The notes: generated by a model not told the origin, from the letters alone. A stretch of 64,000 bases of DNA from Mycobacterium marseillense (GCF_010731675.1 NZ_AP022584.1:5423850-5487849); one strand, 5' to 3'; counted from the first letter of the stretch, positions 1-9,785 are shown. Program-made: numbers and translations.

Positions 1-1
1 G

Positions 2-1222
2 CGCTGTTCGTGGGCCGGCGCCCAGGCATCACGCCTGGCGGCCGACGCCCGGGTCGCCTATCAGGCCGGCAGCCTGCTGCTGCGCGGCGGCCCACTCGCG
101 CTGGGCTTTTTCACCGGCTGGCTTTCCACGGAGTTTCCGCCGCACGTCGTCACCGGTCACGCGCTGTCGCGGGTCGCGCATCCCTCGATCGGCCGGGTCG
201 GCAAGACGTGGGCCGCCCAGCGGGCGGATCAAACCCTCACCACCGCGCTCGAGGAGTCGTTCGGCCCCGACTTCCGTGAGCAGGTATGTCACCCGACCAC
301 CGTGGGCACGGTATGCGCCCCGCGCGGTGGCCTGCTGGGCAGGCCGGGCCCGCACCGCCGGTATGCGGCACAGACTTCCGACATCTCCTACGGCCCCCGC
401 GGCCGCGACAACCTGCTCGACATCTGGCGGCGCGACGACCTGGCGCCCGGGTGCCGGGCGCCGGTGCTGATCCAGGTGCCGGGCGGGGCGTGGGCGTTGA
501 ACGGCAGGCGCCCGCAGGCCTACACGCTGATGAGCCGCATGGTCCAACTCGGCTGGATCTGCGTGTCGATCGACTACAGCAAGAGCCCGCGCAGCGCCTT
601 TCCCGCCCATCTCATCGACGTCAAGCGGGCGATCGCTTGGGTCCGGGAGAACATCGCCGACTACGGCGGCGACCCCGACTTCATCGCGATCACCGGCGGG
701 TCGGCCGGCGGGCACCTGGCCTCCCTGGCGGCACTCACCCCGAACGATCCCGATTTTCAGCCCGGTTTCGAAGACGCCGACACCACTGTCCAGGCGGTCG
801 CCCCCTACTACGGCGTCTACGACTTCACCGACTTCGAGAACATGCACGAACTGATGCTGCCGTTCCTGGAGCAGTTCGTGGTCAAGGCCTGCTACGCCGA
901 CGAGCCCGAGCGGTTCACCGCGGCGTCGCCCATTTCCTATGTGCACCGCGAAGCGCCGCCGTTCTTCGTGCTGCACGGCGAGAAAGACGAACTGGTTCCC
1001 AGTGGTCAGGCCCGCGCCTTCTGCGCGGCGCTGCGCGCGGCCGGTGCCGCCACGGTGGCGCACGCCGAACTGGCCAACGCGCATCACGCTTTCGACATCA
1101 CCCCGACGGTTCGGTCGCGGCTGGCCGCCGACGCCGTCGCCGATTTCCTGGGTGTCGTCTACGGGCGGCGCGTCAGCTCGGTCCTGGATTCGCTGCCGCT
1201 GTCGGCCACTTCCGCGAGTTGA
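2..1222 (+). CDS. lipQ: Alpha/beta-hydrolase carboxylesterase LipQ (5' end outside window)
   Basis: Open from the left edge with no start codon visible; about 406 residues are present, against roughly 421 in M. tuberculosis LipQ, so only the first residues are missing. It is a hormone-sensitive-lipase-like esterase acting on acyl or carboxyl esters. The nucleophile elbow GGSAGG has its serine codon at 701-703. The acidic residue lies in HGEKDEL (986-988) and the catalytic histidine in NAHHAF (1082-1087). An oxyanion-type PGGAW segment precedes them. The N-terminal part (AYQAGSLLLRGGPLALGFF) is hydrophobic and may bind the membrane. It precedes the acyltransferase cluster in the same orientation, which fits a role in lipid turnover; the substrate is unknown. 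Confidence 0.85.
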   Translation, partial: RCSWAGAQASRLAADARVAYQAGSLLLRGGPLALGFFTGWLSTEFPPHVVTGHALSRVAHPSIGRVGKTWAAQRADQTLTTALEESFGPDFREQVCHPTTVGTVCAPRGGLLGRPGPHRRYAAQTSDISYGPRGRDNLLDIWRRDDLAPGCRAPVLIQVPGGAWALNGRRPQAYTLMSRMVQLGWICVSIDYSKSPRSAFPAHLIDVKRAIAWVRENIADYGGDPDFIAITGGSAGGHLASLAALTPNDPDFQPGFEDADTTVQAVAPYYGVYDFTDFENMHELMLPFLEQFVVKACYADEPERFTAASPISYVHREAPPFFVLHGEKDELVPSGQARAFCAALRAAGAATVAHAELANAHHAFDITPTVRSRLAADAVADFLGVVYGRRVSSVLDSLPLSATSAS

Positions 1223-1304
1223 GAGCGAGTTGACGGCCGGCTGAGCGCGCGGCCGAAGTCCTCGCCGCTCCTTTCACCAGCGGGGTAACCCGGCTAGCGT
1301 TGTG

Positions 1305-1376
1305 GTGACCATCAGGGTTCGCGGAGCCGAGGCGGGAGGCGTGATCGACGGTGACAAGGTTGGTTCGTCGAGTTGA
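1305..1376 (+). CDS. Possible 23-residue leader ORF upstream of the WS/DGAT gene
   Basis: A GTG-initiated frame of 23 codons ends in TGA whose last base is the A of the next gene's ATG (TGATG at 1374-1378). A TAGCGT -10-like hexamer lies at 1295-1300, so a transcript would begin at or just beyond this GTG. The peptide is small and charged and resembles no known leader peptide. The overlap would permit translational coupling to the acyltransferase. It is purely a sequence observation and could be chance. Confidence 0.25.
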   Translation: MTIRVRGAEAGGVIDGDKVGSSS

Positions 1377-2851
1377 TGACCATGACTGAGTCCGTCGAGG
1401 CGATCAGATTGTCCGACGAACTCGGCCCCGTCGACTACCTCATGCATCGGGGTGAAGCGAATCCCCGCACCCGGTCCGGGATCATGGCGCTCGAGCTGTT
1501 GGACACCACCCCGGACTGGCAGCAGTTCCGGGCCCGGTTCGAAAACGCCTCCCGGCGGGTGTTGCGTTTGCGGCAAAAGGTGGTCGTGCCGACCTTGCCG
1601 ACGGCGGCGCCGCGCTGGGTGGTCGATCCCGATTTCAACCTGGATTTCCATGTGCGCCGGGTGCGCGTGTCCGAGCCCGGCACGCTGCGTGACGTCTTCG
1701 ACCTCGCCGAGGTCATCCTGCAATCACCGATGGACATCTCCCGGCCGCTGTGGACGGCCACCCTGGTCGAAGGCTTGGCCGACGGGAAAGCGGCGACCCT
1801 GCTGCATGTCAGCCACGCCGTCACTGACGGCGTGGGCGGGGTCCAGATGTTCGCCGAGATCTATGACCTCGAGCGCGATCCGCCCGCCAAGCCGACGCTG
1901 CCGCTGCCCATCCCGCAGGACCTGTCGTCGAATGACCTGATGCGCCAAGGCATTAACCACCTACCGCTTGCTGTGGTCGGTGGTGTGCTGGGTGCGCTGT
2001 CCGGGGCGGTGTCGGCGGCGGGGCGAGCGGTGCTGGAACCGGCGGCCGCCGTCTCGGGGATCGTCGGGTACGCCATGTCGGGCATGCGGGTGCTCAACCG
2101 GGCTGCCGAACCGTCGCCGCTGCTGCGCCGGCGCAGCTTGACCACCCGCACCGAGGCGATCGACATTCCGCTCTCCGACTTGCACAAGGCCGCCAAAGCC
2201 GGTGGCGGATCGATCAACGACGCTTACCTCGCCGGGCTGTGTGGGGTGTTGCGCCGCTACCACGAGGCATTCGGCGTGCCGATCAGCACGCTGCCGATGG
2301 CGGTGCCGGTCAACCTTCGGGCCGAAGCGGACAACGCCGGCGGCAACCGGTTCACCGGTGTCAATCTGGCCGCGCCGATCGGTACCGCCGACCCGGTCTC
2401 CCGGATGAAGAAGATCCGCGCGCAGATGACCCAGCGTCGCGACGAGCCCGCGATGAACATCATCGGTTCGATGGCGCCGGTGCTCAGCGTCTTGCCCACC
2501 GCGGTGCTGGAAGGACTCACCGGCTCGGTGATCGGATCGGACGTGCAGGCCAGCAATCTGCCGGTGTTTCCGGGAGACACCTACCTCGCTGGCGCAAAAG
2601 TGTTGCGGCAGTACGGCATCGGCCCGCTGCCTGGGGTGGCGATGATGGTGGTGCTGATCTCGCGGGGCGGGTGGTGCACCATCACGGTGCGCTACGACAG
2701 GGCTGCGGTGCGCAACGACGCGCTGTTCGCCCAGTGCCTGCTGGACGGTTTCGACGAAATCCTGGCGCTGGCCGGCGATCCGCCCCCGCGCGCGGTGCCC
2801 GCGTCGTTCACCGAGTCGGCCGTGTCGTCTCGATCGGCGTCGGGCTCATGA
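1376..2851 (+). CDS. WS/DGAT-family wax ester synthase / diacylglycerol acyltransferase (Rv2484c-like)
   Basis: 491 residues, about the family length. WS/DGAT enzymes transfer acyl-CoA to diacylglycerol or fatty alcohol, making storage triacylglycerol or wax ester. The family HHxxxDG active-site motif appears as SHAVTDG (residues 146-152), so the second, catalytic histidine is kept but the first is serine. The conserved PLW block (RPLWTATLVEG) and the C-terminal domain with NLPVFPGDTYLAGAK are present. A TTG lies just upstream (1373) and another ATG at 1382, so the exact start is uncertain. The stop overlaps the ATG of plsC by four bases (ATGA), indicating one transcript with the glycerolipid genes. 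Confidence 0.85.
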   Translation: MTMTESVEAIRLSDELGPVDYLMHRGEANPRTRSGIMALELLDTTPDWQQFRARFENASRRVLRLRQKVVVPTLPTAAPRWVVDPDFNLDFHVRRVRVSEPGTLRDVFDLAEVILQSPMDISRPLWTATLVEGLADGKAATLLHVSHAVTDGVGGVQMFAEIYDLERDPPAKPTLPLPIPQDLSSNDLMRQGINHLPLAVVGGVLGALSGAVSAAGRAVLEPAAAVSGIVGYAMSGMRVLNRAAEPSPLLRRRSLTTRTEAIDIPLSDLHKAAKAGGGSINDAYLAGLCGVLRRYHEAFGVPISTLPMAVPVNLRAEADNAGGNRFTGVNLAAPIGTADPVSRMKKIRAQMTQRRDEPAMNIIGSMAPVLSVLPTAVLEGLTGSVIGSDVQASNLPVFPGDTYLAGAKVLRQYGIGPLPGVAMMVVLISRGGWCTITVRYDRAAVRNDALFAQCLLDGFDEILALAGDPPPRAVPASFTESAVSSRSASGS

Positions 2852-4602
2852 GCGCCTCCGAAGAGCGGGCCGACCGCACCCCGGACAGCGGGGCGGACAT
2901 GCGGCTGCCCGGCTCGGTGGCCGAGATCATGGCCAGCCCCGCCGGGGCGAAGATCGGCGCGTTTTTCGACCTGGACGGCACCTTGGTCGCCGGGTTTACC
3001 GCCGTCATCCTGACCCAGGAGCGGCTGCTGCGCCGCGACATGGGCGTGGGGGAGTTGCTCGGCATGGTCCAGGCCGGTCTGAGTCACACCCTGGGGCGCA
3101 TCGAATTCGAGGCCCTCATCGGTAAGGCGGCTGCCGCGCTGACCGGCCGGCTGCTCGACGACTTGGACGAGATCGGCGAGCGGATGTTCGTCCAGCGGAT
3201 CGAGTCGCGGATCTACCCGGAGATGCGCGAGCTGGTGCGCGCTCACATGGCCCGCGGACACACCGTGGTGCTCAGCTCGTCGGCGCTGACCATCCAGGTC
3301 AACCCGGTGGCGCGGTTCCTAGGGATCCCCAACACGCTCACCAACAAGTTCGAGACCAACGAAGACGGCATGCTCACCGGTGGTGTCGAGAAGCCGATCC
3401 TGTGGGGGCCGGGCAAAGCCGCTGCGGTGCAACGCTTTGCCGCCGAGCACGACATCGATCTCAAGGACAGTTACTTCTACGCCGACGGCGACGAGGACGT
3501 CGCGTTGATGTATCTGGTCGGCAATCCGCGGCCGACGAATCCCGAAGGCAAGATGGCCGCGGTGGCCAAACGTCGCGGCTGGCCGATTCTGCGGTTCAGC
3601 AGCCGTGGCCCGGTGGGTCTGAGACGGCAGGTGCGCACGCTGGCCGGACTCGGCTCGATCGTCCCCGTCGGGGCCGGCGCGGTGGCGATGGGTGTGCTGA
3701 CCGGTAGCCGGCGGCGTGGCGCCAATTTCTTTACCTCCGTGTTCTCCCAAACGGTGCTCGCGACCACCGGCGTACACCTCAACGTTGTCGGGAAAGAGAA
3801 TCTGACCGCGCAGCGCCCGGCCGTTTTTATCTACAACCACCGCAACCAGGTCGACCCGGTCATCGCGGGTGCGCTGGTGAATGACAACTGGGTTGCCGTG
3901 GCCAAGAAGGAACTACAGAAGAATCCGGTCATGGCCCTGCTCGGTAAGGCGCTGGACGGGGTGTTCATCGACCGAGACGACTCCGCCTCGGCACTGGAGA
4001 CGATGCGCACCGTCGAAGAGAGAGCCAAGAACGGGCTTTCCATTCTGATGGCTCCGGAGGGCACCCGGCTGGACACCACCGAGGTCGGCCCCTTCAAGAA
4101 AGGCCCGTTCCGTCTCGCGATGGCCGCGGGCATCCCGATCGTCCCGATCGTGATCCGCAACGCCGAGCTCGTGGCCGCGAGGAACTCGGCGATCATCAAC
4201 CCGGGCACGGTCGACGTCGCGGTCTTTCCTCCGATCTCGGTGCAGCACTGGACACTTGACACGCTGGACGAGCGCATCGCCGAGGTGCGCCAGCTGTATC
4301 TGGACACGCTCGCCAACTGGCCCGTTAAAGAGCTAGGCGAACTGCCGGAGGTCGACCTCTACGCCGAGAAGAAGGCGGCCGCCAAAGCCCGCAGCCGGAG
4401 CACCAAAACCACCGCGAAGAAGGCGGCGGCGAAAAAGACCCCGGGCAAATCGGCGGGTAAGCCCCGCGCGAAAAAGGCTGCGCCCAAGTCGAATCCGAAC
4501 GAATCCGAGGTTGCTCTCAAAGACGGTGAGGTACAACAGCCCACCGCGGACGGCACCCTCGGCGCCGAAGCACCGGAGTCGCCACCCCGAGGGCATTCGT
4601 GA
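2848..4602 (+). CDS. plsC: HAD-phosphatase / 1-acylglycerol-3-phosphate acyltransferase fusion (PlsC, Rv2483c-like)
   Basis: 584 residues in two domains. The first is a SerB-like HAD hydrolase with DLDGT (Asp41, Asp43) and a late GDEDV acidic motif. The second is an acyltransferase with NHRNQVD (H331, D336; HX4D) and EGTR (404-407), which converts lysophosphatidate to phosphatidate. Residues about 505-550 are a Lys/Ala/Pro-rich tail of [12 protein letters not shown] repeats resembling histone H1 tails; its function is unknown. Translation is coupled to both neighbours by ATGA and GTGA overlaps. The HAD domain's substrate is not established; a phosphatidate-type phosphatase role is only a guess. 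Confidence 0.9.
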   Translation: MSASEERADRTPDSGADMRLPGSVAEIMASPAGAKIGAFFDLDGTLVAGFTAVILTQERLLRRDMGVGELLGMVQAGLSHTLGRIEFEALIGKAAAALTGRLLDDLDEIGERMFVQRIESRIYPEMRELVRAHMARGHTVVLSSSALTIQVNPVARFLGIPNTLTNKFETNEDGMLTGGVEKPILWGPGKAAAVQRFAAEHDIDLKDSYFYADGDEDVALMYLVGNPRPTNPEGKMAAVAKRRGWPILRFSSRGPVGLRRQVRTLAGLGSIVPVGAGAVAMGVLTGSRRRGANFFTSVFSQTVLATTGVHLNVVGKENLTAQRPAVFIYNHRNQVDPVIAGALVNDNWVAVAKKELQKNPVMALLGKALDGVFIDRDDSASALETMRTVEERAKNGLSILMAPEGTRLDTTEVGPFKKGPFRLAMAAGIPIVPIVIRNAELVAARNSAIINPGTVDVAVFPPISVQHWTLDTLDERIAEVRQLYLDTLANWPVKELGELPEVDLYAEKKAAAKARSRSTKTTAKKAAAKKTPGKSAGKPRAKKAAPKSNPNESEVALKDGEVQQPTADGTLGAEAPESPPRGHS

Positions 4603-6953
4603 CCGAACCGGCGGCTGATACCAGCGCCATCCTCGCCGGAACCGACTCGCTGGTCTTGGCGTCGATGGCCTCGCCGGTCGAGATGGAACTGGTCACGACG
4701 TGGCTGGATCAGCAGCGTGCCGGCCGCCCGGGCGCGAACTTCGACCTGGTCACGCTGCCCGCGCTCGACTCGCCGCCGGAAACGATGACATCCCTGGCCG
4801 AGCAACTCGAGTCCGGAGACGACCGTTCGATCGTGCCGGTGCGGGTGTTCTGGCTGCCCCCGCCCGATCGCGGGCGGCTAGCGAGGCTGGCGGGGCTGCT
4901 GCCCGGCCGAGATCCTTACCACCCCAACGAACGCCTGCAAGCGCAGATCCTGCGCGACGCCCCCCAGCGGGCACGGGTGGTGGCCGGTGAAGCGGCCACG
5001 GTCTCCGAACTCCGCCGGCAGTGGCGCGACACCACCGTCGGCGACGACAAGAGCGACTTCGCCCAATTCGTGATCCGGCGCGCCATCTTGGCGATGGAAC
5101 GCGTCGAGTACCGGATCCTCGGGCCGCAGTACAAGTCTCCGCGGCTGGTGAAACCGGAGATATTGGCCTCCAACCGGTTTCGTGCCGGTCTGGCCAGGAT
5201 TCCGGGCGCAACCGTCGACGAAGCCGGAAAAATGCTCGACGAACTCGCCACGGGGTGGAGCAGGGCATCGGTCGACCTCGTCTCGGTTCTCGGCAGGATG
5301 CTCAGCCGGGGGTTCGATCCCGAAATCGACTACGACGGCTATCAGGTCGCGGCGATGCGTGCCGGTCTGGAAGCCCACCCGGCGGTGCTGTTGTTCTCGC
5401 ACCGGTCTTACATCGACGGTGCGGTGGTGCCGGTGGCGATGCAGGAGAACCGGTTACCGCCGGTGCACGTGTTCGCCGGTATCAACCTGTCGTTCGGGGC
5501 GATGGGCCCGCTGCTAAGGCGTTCCGGCGTCATCTTCATCCGCCGCAACATCGGCAACGATCAGCTCTACAAGTACGTGCTGCGTGAATACGTCGGCTAC
5601 ATCGTCGAAAAGCGGTTCAACCTGAGCTGGTCCATCGAGGGAACCCGCTCGCGCACCGGCAAGATGCTGCCCCCCAAGCTCGGCCTGCTGGCCTACGTCG
5701 CCGACGCGTACCTGGATGGCCGCAGCGAAGACATTCTGCTGCAACCGGTCTCGATCAGCTTCGATCAGCTGCACGAGACCGCCGAATACGCCGCTTACGC
5801 TCGCGGTGGTGAGAAGACTCCCGAAGGCGTCGGCTGGTTGTACAACTTCATCCGGGCGCAGGGCGAACGCAACTACGGCAAGATCTACGTCCGGTTTCCC
5901 GAAGCCGTGTCGATGCGCCAGTACCTGGAGGCACCGCACGGCCCGCTGACGCAGGATCCTGACGCCAAAAGGCTGGCGCTGCAGAAGATGTCATTCGAGG
6001 TCGCCTGGCGGATCCTGCAGGCGACGCCGGTGACGGCGACGGGTCTGGTGTGCGCATTGCTGCTGACCACGCGCGGGGCGGCGTTGACCCTGGGCCAGCT
6101 GCATCACACCCTGCAGGACTCGCTGGACTACCTGGAGCGCAAACTAAACCCCATGTCCACCAGCGCCTTACGACTACGCACGCACGACGGCGTGCGTGCG
6201 GCCGTCGACGCGCTGTCCAACGGCCACCCCATCACCCGGGTCGACGGCGGCCGGGAACCGGTGTGGCGGATCGCGCCCGAGGAGCAACACGCCGCCGCCT
6301 TCTACCGCAACTCAGTGATCCATGCCTTCCTGGAAACTTCGATCGTCGAGCTCGCTTTGGCGCACGCCCGCCACGCCGAGGGCGACCGGATGGAGGCCTT
6401 CTGGACCCAGGCAATGCGACTGCGCGATCTGCTGAAATTCGACTTCTATTTCGCGGACTCGGCAACGTTCCGGGACAACATCGCCGAAGAGATGGCGTGG
6501 CACAACAATTGGGAAGCCCACGTCGCCGCCGGCGGTGAGGAGATCGAGGCGCTGCTGTTCGCCAAGCGTCCGCTGATGGCCGACGCGATGTTGCGGGTGT
6601 TCTTCGAGGCCTACGAGATCGTCGCCGACGTGCTGCGCGACGCCCCGGCGGACATCGGGCACAAGGAACTGACCGACTTGGCGTTGGGCGTCGGGCGGCA
6701 GTATGTGGCGCAGACCCGGGTCCGCAGCAGCGAATCGGTGTCGACGTTGCTGTTCGCCACCGCGCGCCAGGTTGTCGACGATCAGGACCTGATCGCCCCC
6801 GCCCCGGACCTGGCCGAACGGCGGGGGGCATTCCTGCACGAACTGCGCGACATCCTGCAGGACTCCAACTACGTCGGACGGATCGCGCGCGACCAGTTCG
6901 TGGCCCGCGAGCTCAAGGCTCGTCAGGACCGGCTGGACAGCCAAACGCTTTAG
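4599..6953 (+). CDS. plsB2: Glycerol-3-phosphate 1-O-acyltransferase PlsB2
   Basis: 784 residues (M. tuberculosis PlsB2 has about 789). It catalyses the first acylation of glycerol-3-phosphate at the membrane. The acyltransferase signature is SHRSYID with His268 and Asp273 (HX4D). The substrate-binding block FIRRN follows, then EGTRSRTGK (Glu347 onward) and a long alpha-helical C-terminal region typical of PlsB. The start is GTG within GTGA, overlapping the plsC stop, so PlsB2, PlsC and the DGAT are made from one message and together cover most of triacylglycerol assembly. Confidence 0.92.
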   Translation: MTEPAADTSAILAGTDSLVLASMASPVEMELVTTWLDQQRAGRPGANFDLVTLPALDSPPETMTSLAEQLESGDDRSIVPVRVFWLPPPDRGRLARLAGLLPGRDPYHPNERLQAQILRDAPQRARVVAGEAATVSELRRQWRDTTVGDDKSDFAQFVIRRAILAMERVEYRILGPQYKSPRLVKPEILASNRFRAGLARIPGATVDEAGKMLDELATGWSRASVDLVSVLGRMLSRGFDPEIDYDGYQVAAMRAGLEAHPAVLLFSHRSYIDGAVVPVAMQENRLPPVHVFAGINLSFGAMGPLLRRSGVIFIRRNIGNDQLYKYVLREYVGYIVEKRFNLSWSIEGTRSRTGKMLPPKLGLLAYVADAYLDGRSEDILLQPVSISFDQLHETAEYAAYARGGEKTPEGVGWLYNFIRAQGERNYGKIYVRFPEAVSMRQYLEAPHGPLTQDPDAKRLALQKMSFEVAWRILQATPVTATGLVCALLLTTRGAALTLGQLHHTLQDSLDYLERKLNPMSTSALRLRTHDGVRAAVDALSNGHPITRVDGGREPVWRIAPEEQHAAAFYRNSVIHAFLETSIVELALAHARHAEGDRMEAFWTQAMRLRDLLKFDFYFADSATFRDNIAEEMAWHNNWEAHVAAGGEEIEALLFAKRPLMADAMLRVFFEAYEIVADVLRDAPADIGHKELTDLALGVGRQYVAQTRVRSSESVSTLLFATARQVVDDQDLIAPAPDLAERRGAFLHELRDILQDSNYVGRIARDQFVARELKARQDRLDSQTL

Positions 6954-6969
6954 CCGGCGCACCCGCCCA

Positions 6970-6975
6970 TACCCT
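6970..6975 (+). promoter_or_regulatory. -10 element (TACCCT) for leaderless copD-ctaG gene
   Basis: A TANNNT hexamer ends six bases before the ATG at 6982 and there is no Shine-Dalgarno sequence, the usual layout of a leaderless mycobacterial transcript starting at the initiation codon. Confidence 0.45.
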
Positions 6976-6981
6976 GGGTGT

Positions 6982-9057
6982 ATGACCGTCGCCCCGCCTG
7001 CCGGCAAGGCCCCGGCCGAGACCGCCCCCCAGCGCCGCGCGTTGGTGTGGCCGGTGCTGGCCGGCGTCGCCGTGCTGGCGGGCTGCACGGCGGCCGGTAT
7101 CGGGACGCTCTCGCTGGCAAGCGCGTTGACCGCGACGGGCCTGCCCGACCCGGGCCCGGTCACGACCCTGGGGTTGCCGTTCGTTCGCGCGGCGGGGGAG
7201 ATCGCCGCGGTGCTCGCGGTCGGGTCTTTCCTGTTCGCCGCCTTCCTGGTGCCGCCGCAACGCAGCGGTGTCCTCGACGCCGACGGCTACCGGGCGCTGC
7301 GGTTGGGGACCGTCGCGTCGGGGGTGTGGGCGGTGTGCGCCGCCCTGCTGGTCCCGCTGACCATCTCCGACGTGTCCGGTCACGCGGTCGTCGACATCAG
7401 CCCGGCGCGGATGTGGTCGTTGGCGGGCCTGATCGCTACCGCCTCGGCCTGGCGCTGGACGGCGATCCTGGCCGCCGCGATCACGGTCGCGAGCCTGTCG
7501 GTGCTGCGCTGGTCGTGGACGCCGGTGTTGGTCGCCGCGGCGGTGCTGACGCTGATCCCGCTCGGCCTGACCGGGCATTCGTCGGCCGGCGGCTCGCACG
7601 ACCTGGCCACCAACGGCCTGCTGATCCACCTGGTCGCCGCCAGCCTATGGGCAGGCGGCCTGCTCGCATTGCTCGCCCACGCCCTGCGCGGCGGCGCGCA
7701 TACCGCGCTGGCGGCGCGGCGTTTCTCGTCCATCGCCCTGTGGTGCTGGGTGGCGATGGCGTTGAGCGGGCTGGTCAACGCCCTGGTGCGCGTCCAGCCG
7801 GGCGACCTGCTCACGACCGGCTATGGGCGCCTGGTGGTCGCCAAATTCGTCGCGCTGTGCCTGTTGGGTGGCGTCGGCTGGCGCCAGCGGCGCGTGAGTG
7901 TGGTTGCGCTGCAAGCAGATCCGAGCCCGCCGCGGGGCCGTGCCGCGCTGGCGAGGCTGGCGCTGATCGAGGCCGCGCTCTTCGGCCTCACGTTCGGCAT
8001 CGCCGTCGGGCTGAGCCGCACCGCGCCGCCACCGCCCCCGGCCCGGCTGCCGTCGATCCCCGAAGCCGAGATCGGTTACGACTTCGACGGGCCCCCGACC
8101 GTGGCGCGCATTCTCTTCGACTGGCGCTTCGACCTGATCTTCGGCACCGCGGCCATCGTCTTCGCCGCGCTGTACGTGGCCGGCCTGGTGCGGCTGCGCC
8201 GGCGCGGCGACAGGTGGCCGCCGGGCCGGACCCTTTCCTGGCTGCTCGGCTGCCTGACCTTGCTGTTCGTGACGTCCTCGGGTGTCGGCCGCTACATGCC
8301 GGCGATGTTCAGCATGCACATGGTGGTCCACATGTGCCTGTCGATGCTGGTGCCGATCCTGTTGGCGCTCGGCGCCCCGGTCACCCTGGCGTTGCGGGCG
8401 CTGCCCGCGGCCGGGCGTGACGAACCGCCGGGCATGCGCGAGTGGCTGCTGGCCGCGCTGCACAGCCGCTTCTCGCGGTTCCTCACCAACCCGGTGGTGG
8501 CCACCGTGCTGTTCGTCGCCGGGTTCTACGGGCTATACCTGTCCAATCTCTTCGACATCACCGCGAGCAGTCACGCCGGGCACTTGGCGATGAACCTGCA
8601 CTTCCTGTTGAGCGGCTACCTGTTCTATTGGGTGGTGATCGGGGTGGACCCGACGCCGCGGCCGATCCCGCCGCTGGCCAAGGTGGCGGTGGTGTTCGCC
8701 TCGTTGCCGCTGCACGCGTTCTTCGGGGTGGTGCTGATGGGCACCAAGAAGGTGCTCGGCGAAGGCTATTACCGGTCGCTGGGTCTGAGCTGGCACACCG
8801 ACCTGCTGGGAGATCAGCGACTCGGCGGCGGCATCGCCTGGTCGGCGGGGGAATTCCCGCTGGTGATCGTGATGCTGGCGCTGCTCGTGCAATGGGCTCG
8901 CAGCGACCGTCGCACCGCCAAACGCCTGGACCGAGCCGCCGACCGCGACGACGACGCCGAGCTGGCGGCCTACAACGCGATGCTCAGCCGGCTGGCGCGT
9001 GGCGAGGCGCCGGGACCACGTGCGGGTAAGCGGGATGAGGAATCCGCGACCGGCTAA
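6982..9057 (+). CDS. CopD / CtaG (caa3 assembly) fused integral membrane protein
   Basis: 691 residues, almost entirely membrane helices. The N-terminal half (to about residue 350) matches the CopD/YcnJ copper-resistance fold, with paired histidines in helices (GHSSAGGSHD, LLIHLVAASLWAGG). The C-terminal half is CtaG-like (YMPAMFSMHMVVHMCLSMLV, then a histidine-rich HAGHLAMNLHF), a family tied to copper delivery and cytochrome oxidase assembly. It resembles the M. tuberculosis Rv0102 type of fusion, which I recall lying elsewhere in that genome. Here it stands alone between plsB2 and the ssb gene with its own leaderless promoter. Copper handling is inferred from family membership. Confidence 0.8.
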   Translation: MTVAPPAGKAPAETAPQRRALVWPVLAGVAVLAGCTAAGIGTLSLASALTATGLPDPGPVTTLGLPFVRAAGEIAAVLAVGSFLFAAFLVPPQRSGVLDADGYRALRLGTVASGVWAVCAALLVPLTISDVSGHAVVDISPARMWSLAGLIATASAWRWTAILAAAITVASLSVLRWSWTPVLVAAAVLTLIPLGLTGHSSAGGSHDLATNGLLIHLVAASLWAGGLLALLAHALRGGAHTALAARRFSSIALWCWVAMALSGLVNALVRVQPGDLLTTGYGRLVVAKFVALCLLGGVGWRQRRVSVVALQADPSPPRGRAALARLALIEAALFGLTFGIAVGLSRTAPPPPPARLPSIPEAEIGYDFDGPPTVARILFDWRFDLIFGTAAIVFAALYVAGLVRLRRRGDRWPPGRTLSWLLGCLTLLFVTSSGVGRYMPAMFSMHMVVHMCLSMLVPILLALGAPVTLALRALPAAGRDEPPGMREWLLAALHSRFSRFLTNPVVATVLFVAGFYGLYLSNLFDITASSHAGHLAMNLHFLLSGYLFYWVVIGVDPTPRPIPPLAKVAVVFASLPLHAFFGVVLMGTKKVLGEGYYRSLGLSWHTDLLGDQRLGGGIAWSAGEFPLVIVMLALLVQWARSDRRTAKRLDRAADRDDDAELAAYNAMLSRLARGEAPGPRAGKRDEESATG

Positions 9058-9192
9058 CCGTAGTGGTAGCGGGCCTGAGAATCTGCAGGTCATCGCCGAC
9101 GACGCGGTAGACGTGTCGGTGTTCCTCGGTAATCCGCCGAGACCCTGCAGGTAGTCGTCCCCGCGCCATGCGGGCGGATCAATCCACAGTCG
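9054..9192 (-). pseudogene. Relic of a YoeB/Txe-type mRNA-interferase toxin
   Basis: Read on the minus strand, the fragment begins RLWIDPPAWRGDDYLQ, matching the usual YoeB start (W-D-x-AW-DDY). After a loss of roughly 30-40 codons it continues as SRRITEEHRHVYRV followed by DDLQIL, and, after a frame change, ARYHYG and a stop. SRRIxxEHRxVY and the terminal RYHY are YoeB family hallmarks carrying the catalytic residues. No YefM antitoxin is recognisable upstream (9193-9302). Its stop overlaps that of the copD-ctaG gene. It is a dead toxin remnant, not a functional system. Confidence 0.75.
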
Positions 9193-9302
9193 CGGGTTCT
9201 TCCACAGGGCCTATGGGCCGGCGGCCGTTGCGCCGTCGAGCCGTCGGTGCCGCCGCGCTTACTGGCAGCCACAGCCAGAAAGCAATCGGAAGGAATCAGC
9301 CC

Positions 9303-9785
9303 ATGTTTGAAACATCACTTACCGTCGTCGGCCACATCGTCAATAACCCCGAACGTCGGCAGGTCGGCGCCCAGGAGGTCATGAAGTTTCGCGTCGCCAG
9401 CAATTCCCGGCGGCGCACCGCCGACGGCGGCTGGGAGCCCGGCAATTCGCTGTTCATCAACGTCAACTGTTGGGGCAAGTTGGTCACCGGTGTGGGTGCC
9501 GCGTTGGGCAAAGGCGCACCGGTGATCGTGGTGGGCCACGTCTACACCAGCGAATACGAAGACCGCGACGGCAACCGCCGCTCGTCACTGGAGATGCGTG
9601 CGACCTCCGTCGGGCCCGATGTGTCCCGCGCGATCGTGCGCATCGAGCGGCCGGGCTACACCGGCCCGACCCCCGGCGACGCCAACCCGAGCCAACCGGA
9701 TGCGGCCGACGCCGCGGCCGACGGCGCCGGTGCCGAGGGCAGCGTCGAGTCCGACGAGGCAGCGCCGCTGTCGCTGTCGGCTTAG
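9303..9785 (+). CDS. ssb: Single-stranded DNA-binding protein, second paralogue (Rv2478c-like)
   Basis: 160 residues. The OB-fold fills about residues 1-115 (starts ETSLTVVGHIVNNPE; FINVNCWGKLV, then VVGHVYTSEYEDRDG). The tail is Ala/Asp/Glu-rich and ends PLSLSA rather than the canonical acidic DDxPF tip used to recruit repair proteins. This agrees with the mycobacterial SsbB paralogue rather than replicative SSB. The start at ATG has an AAGGAA ribosome site 7-12 bases upstream; earlier in-frame codons lack support. Confidence 0.85.
   Translation: MFETSLTVVGHIVNNPERRQVGAQEVMKFRVASNSRRRTADGGWEPGNSLFINVNCWGKLVTGVGAALGKGAPVIVVGHVYTSEYEDRDGNRRSSLEMRATSVGPDVSRAIVRIERPGYTGPTPGDANPSQPDAADAAADGAGAEGSVESDEAAPLSLSA

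Noticed and set aside
9193-9302. Search for a YefM antitoxin next to the YoeB relic
   Set aside because: No frame on the minus strand upstream of the relic shows an antitoxin pattern; only a short coding-like tail is left.
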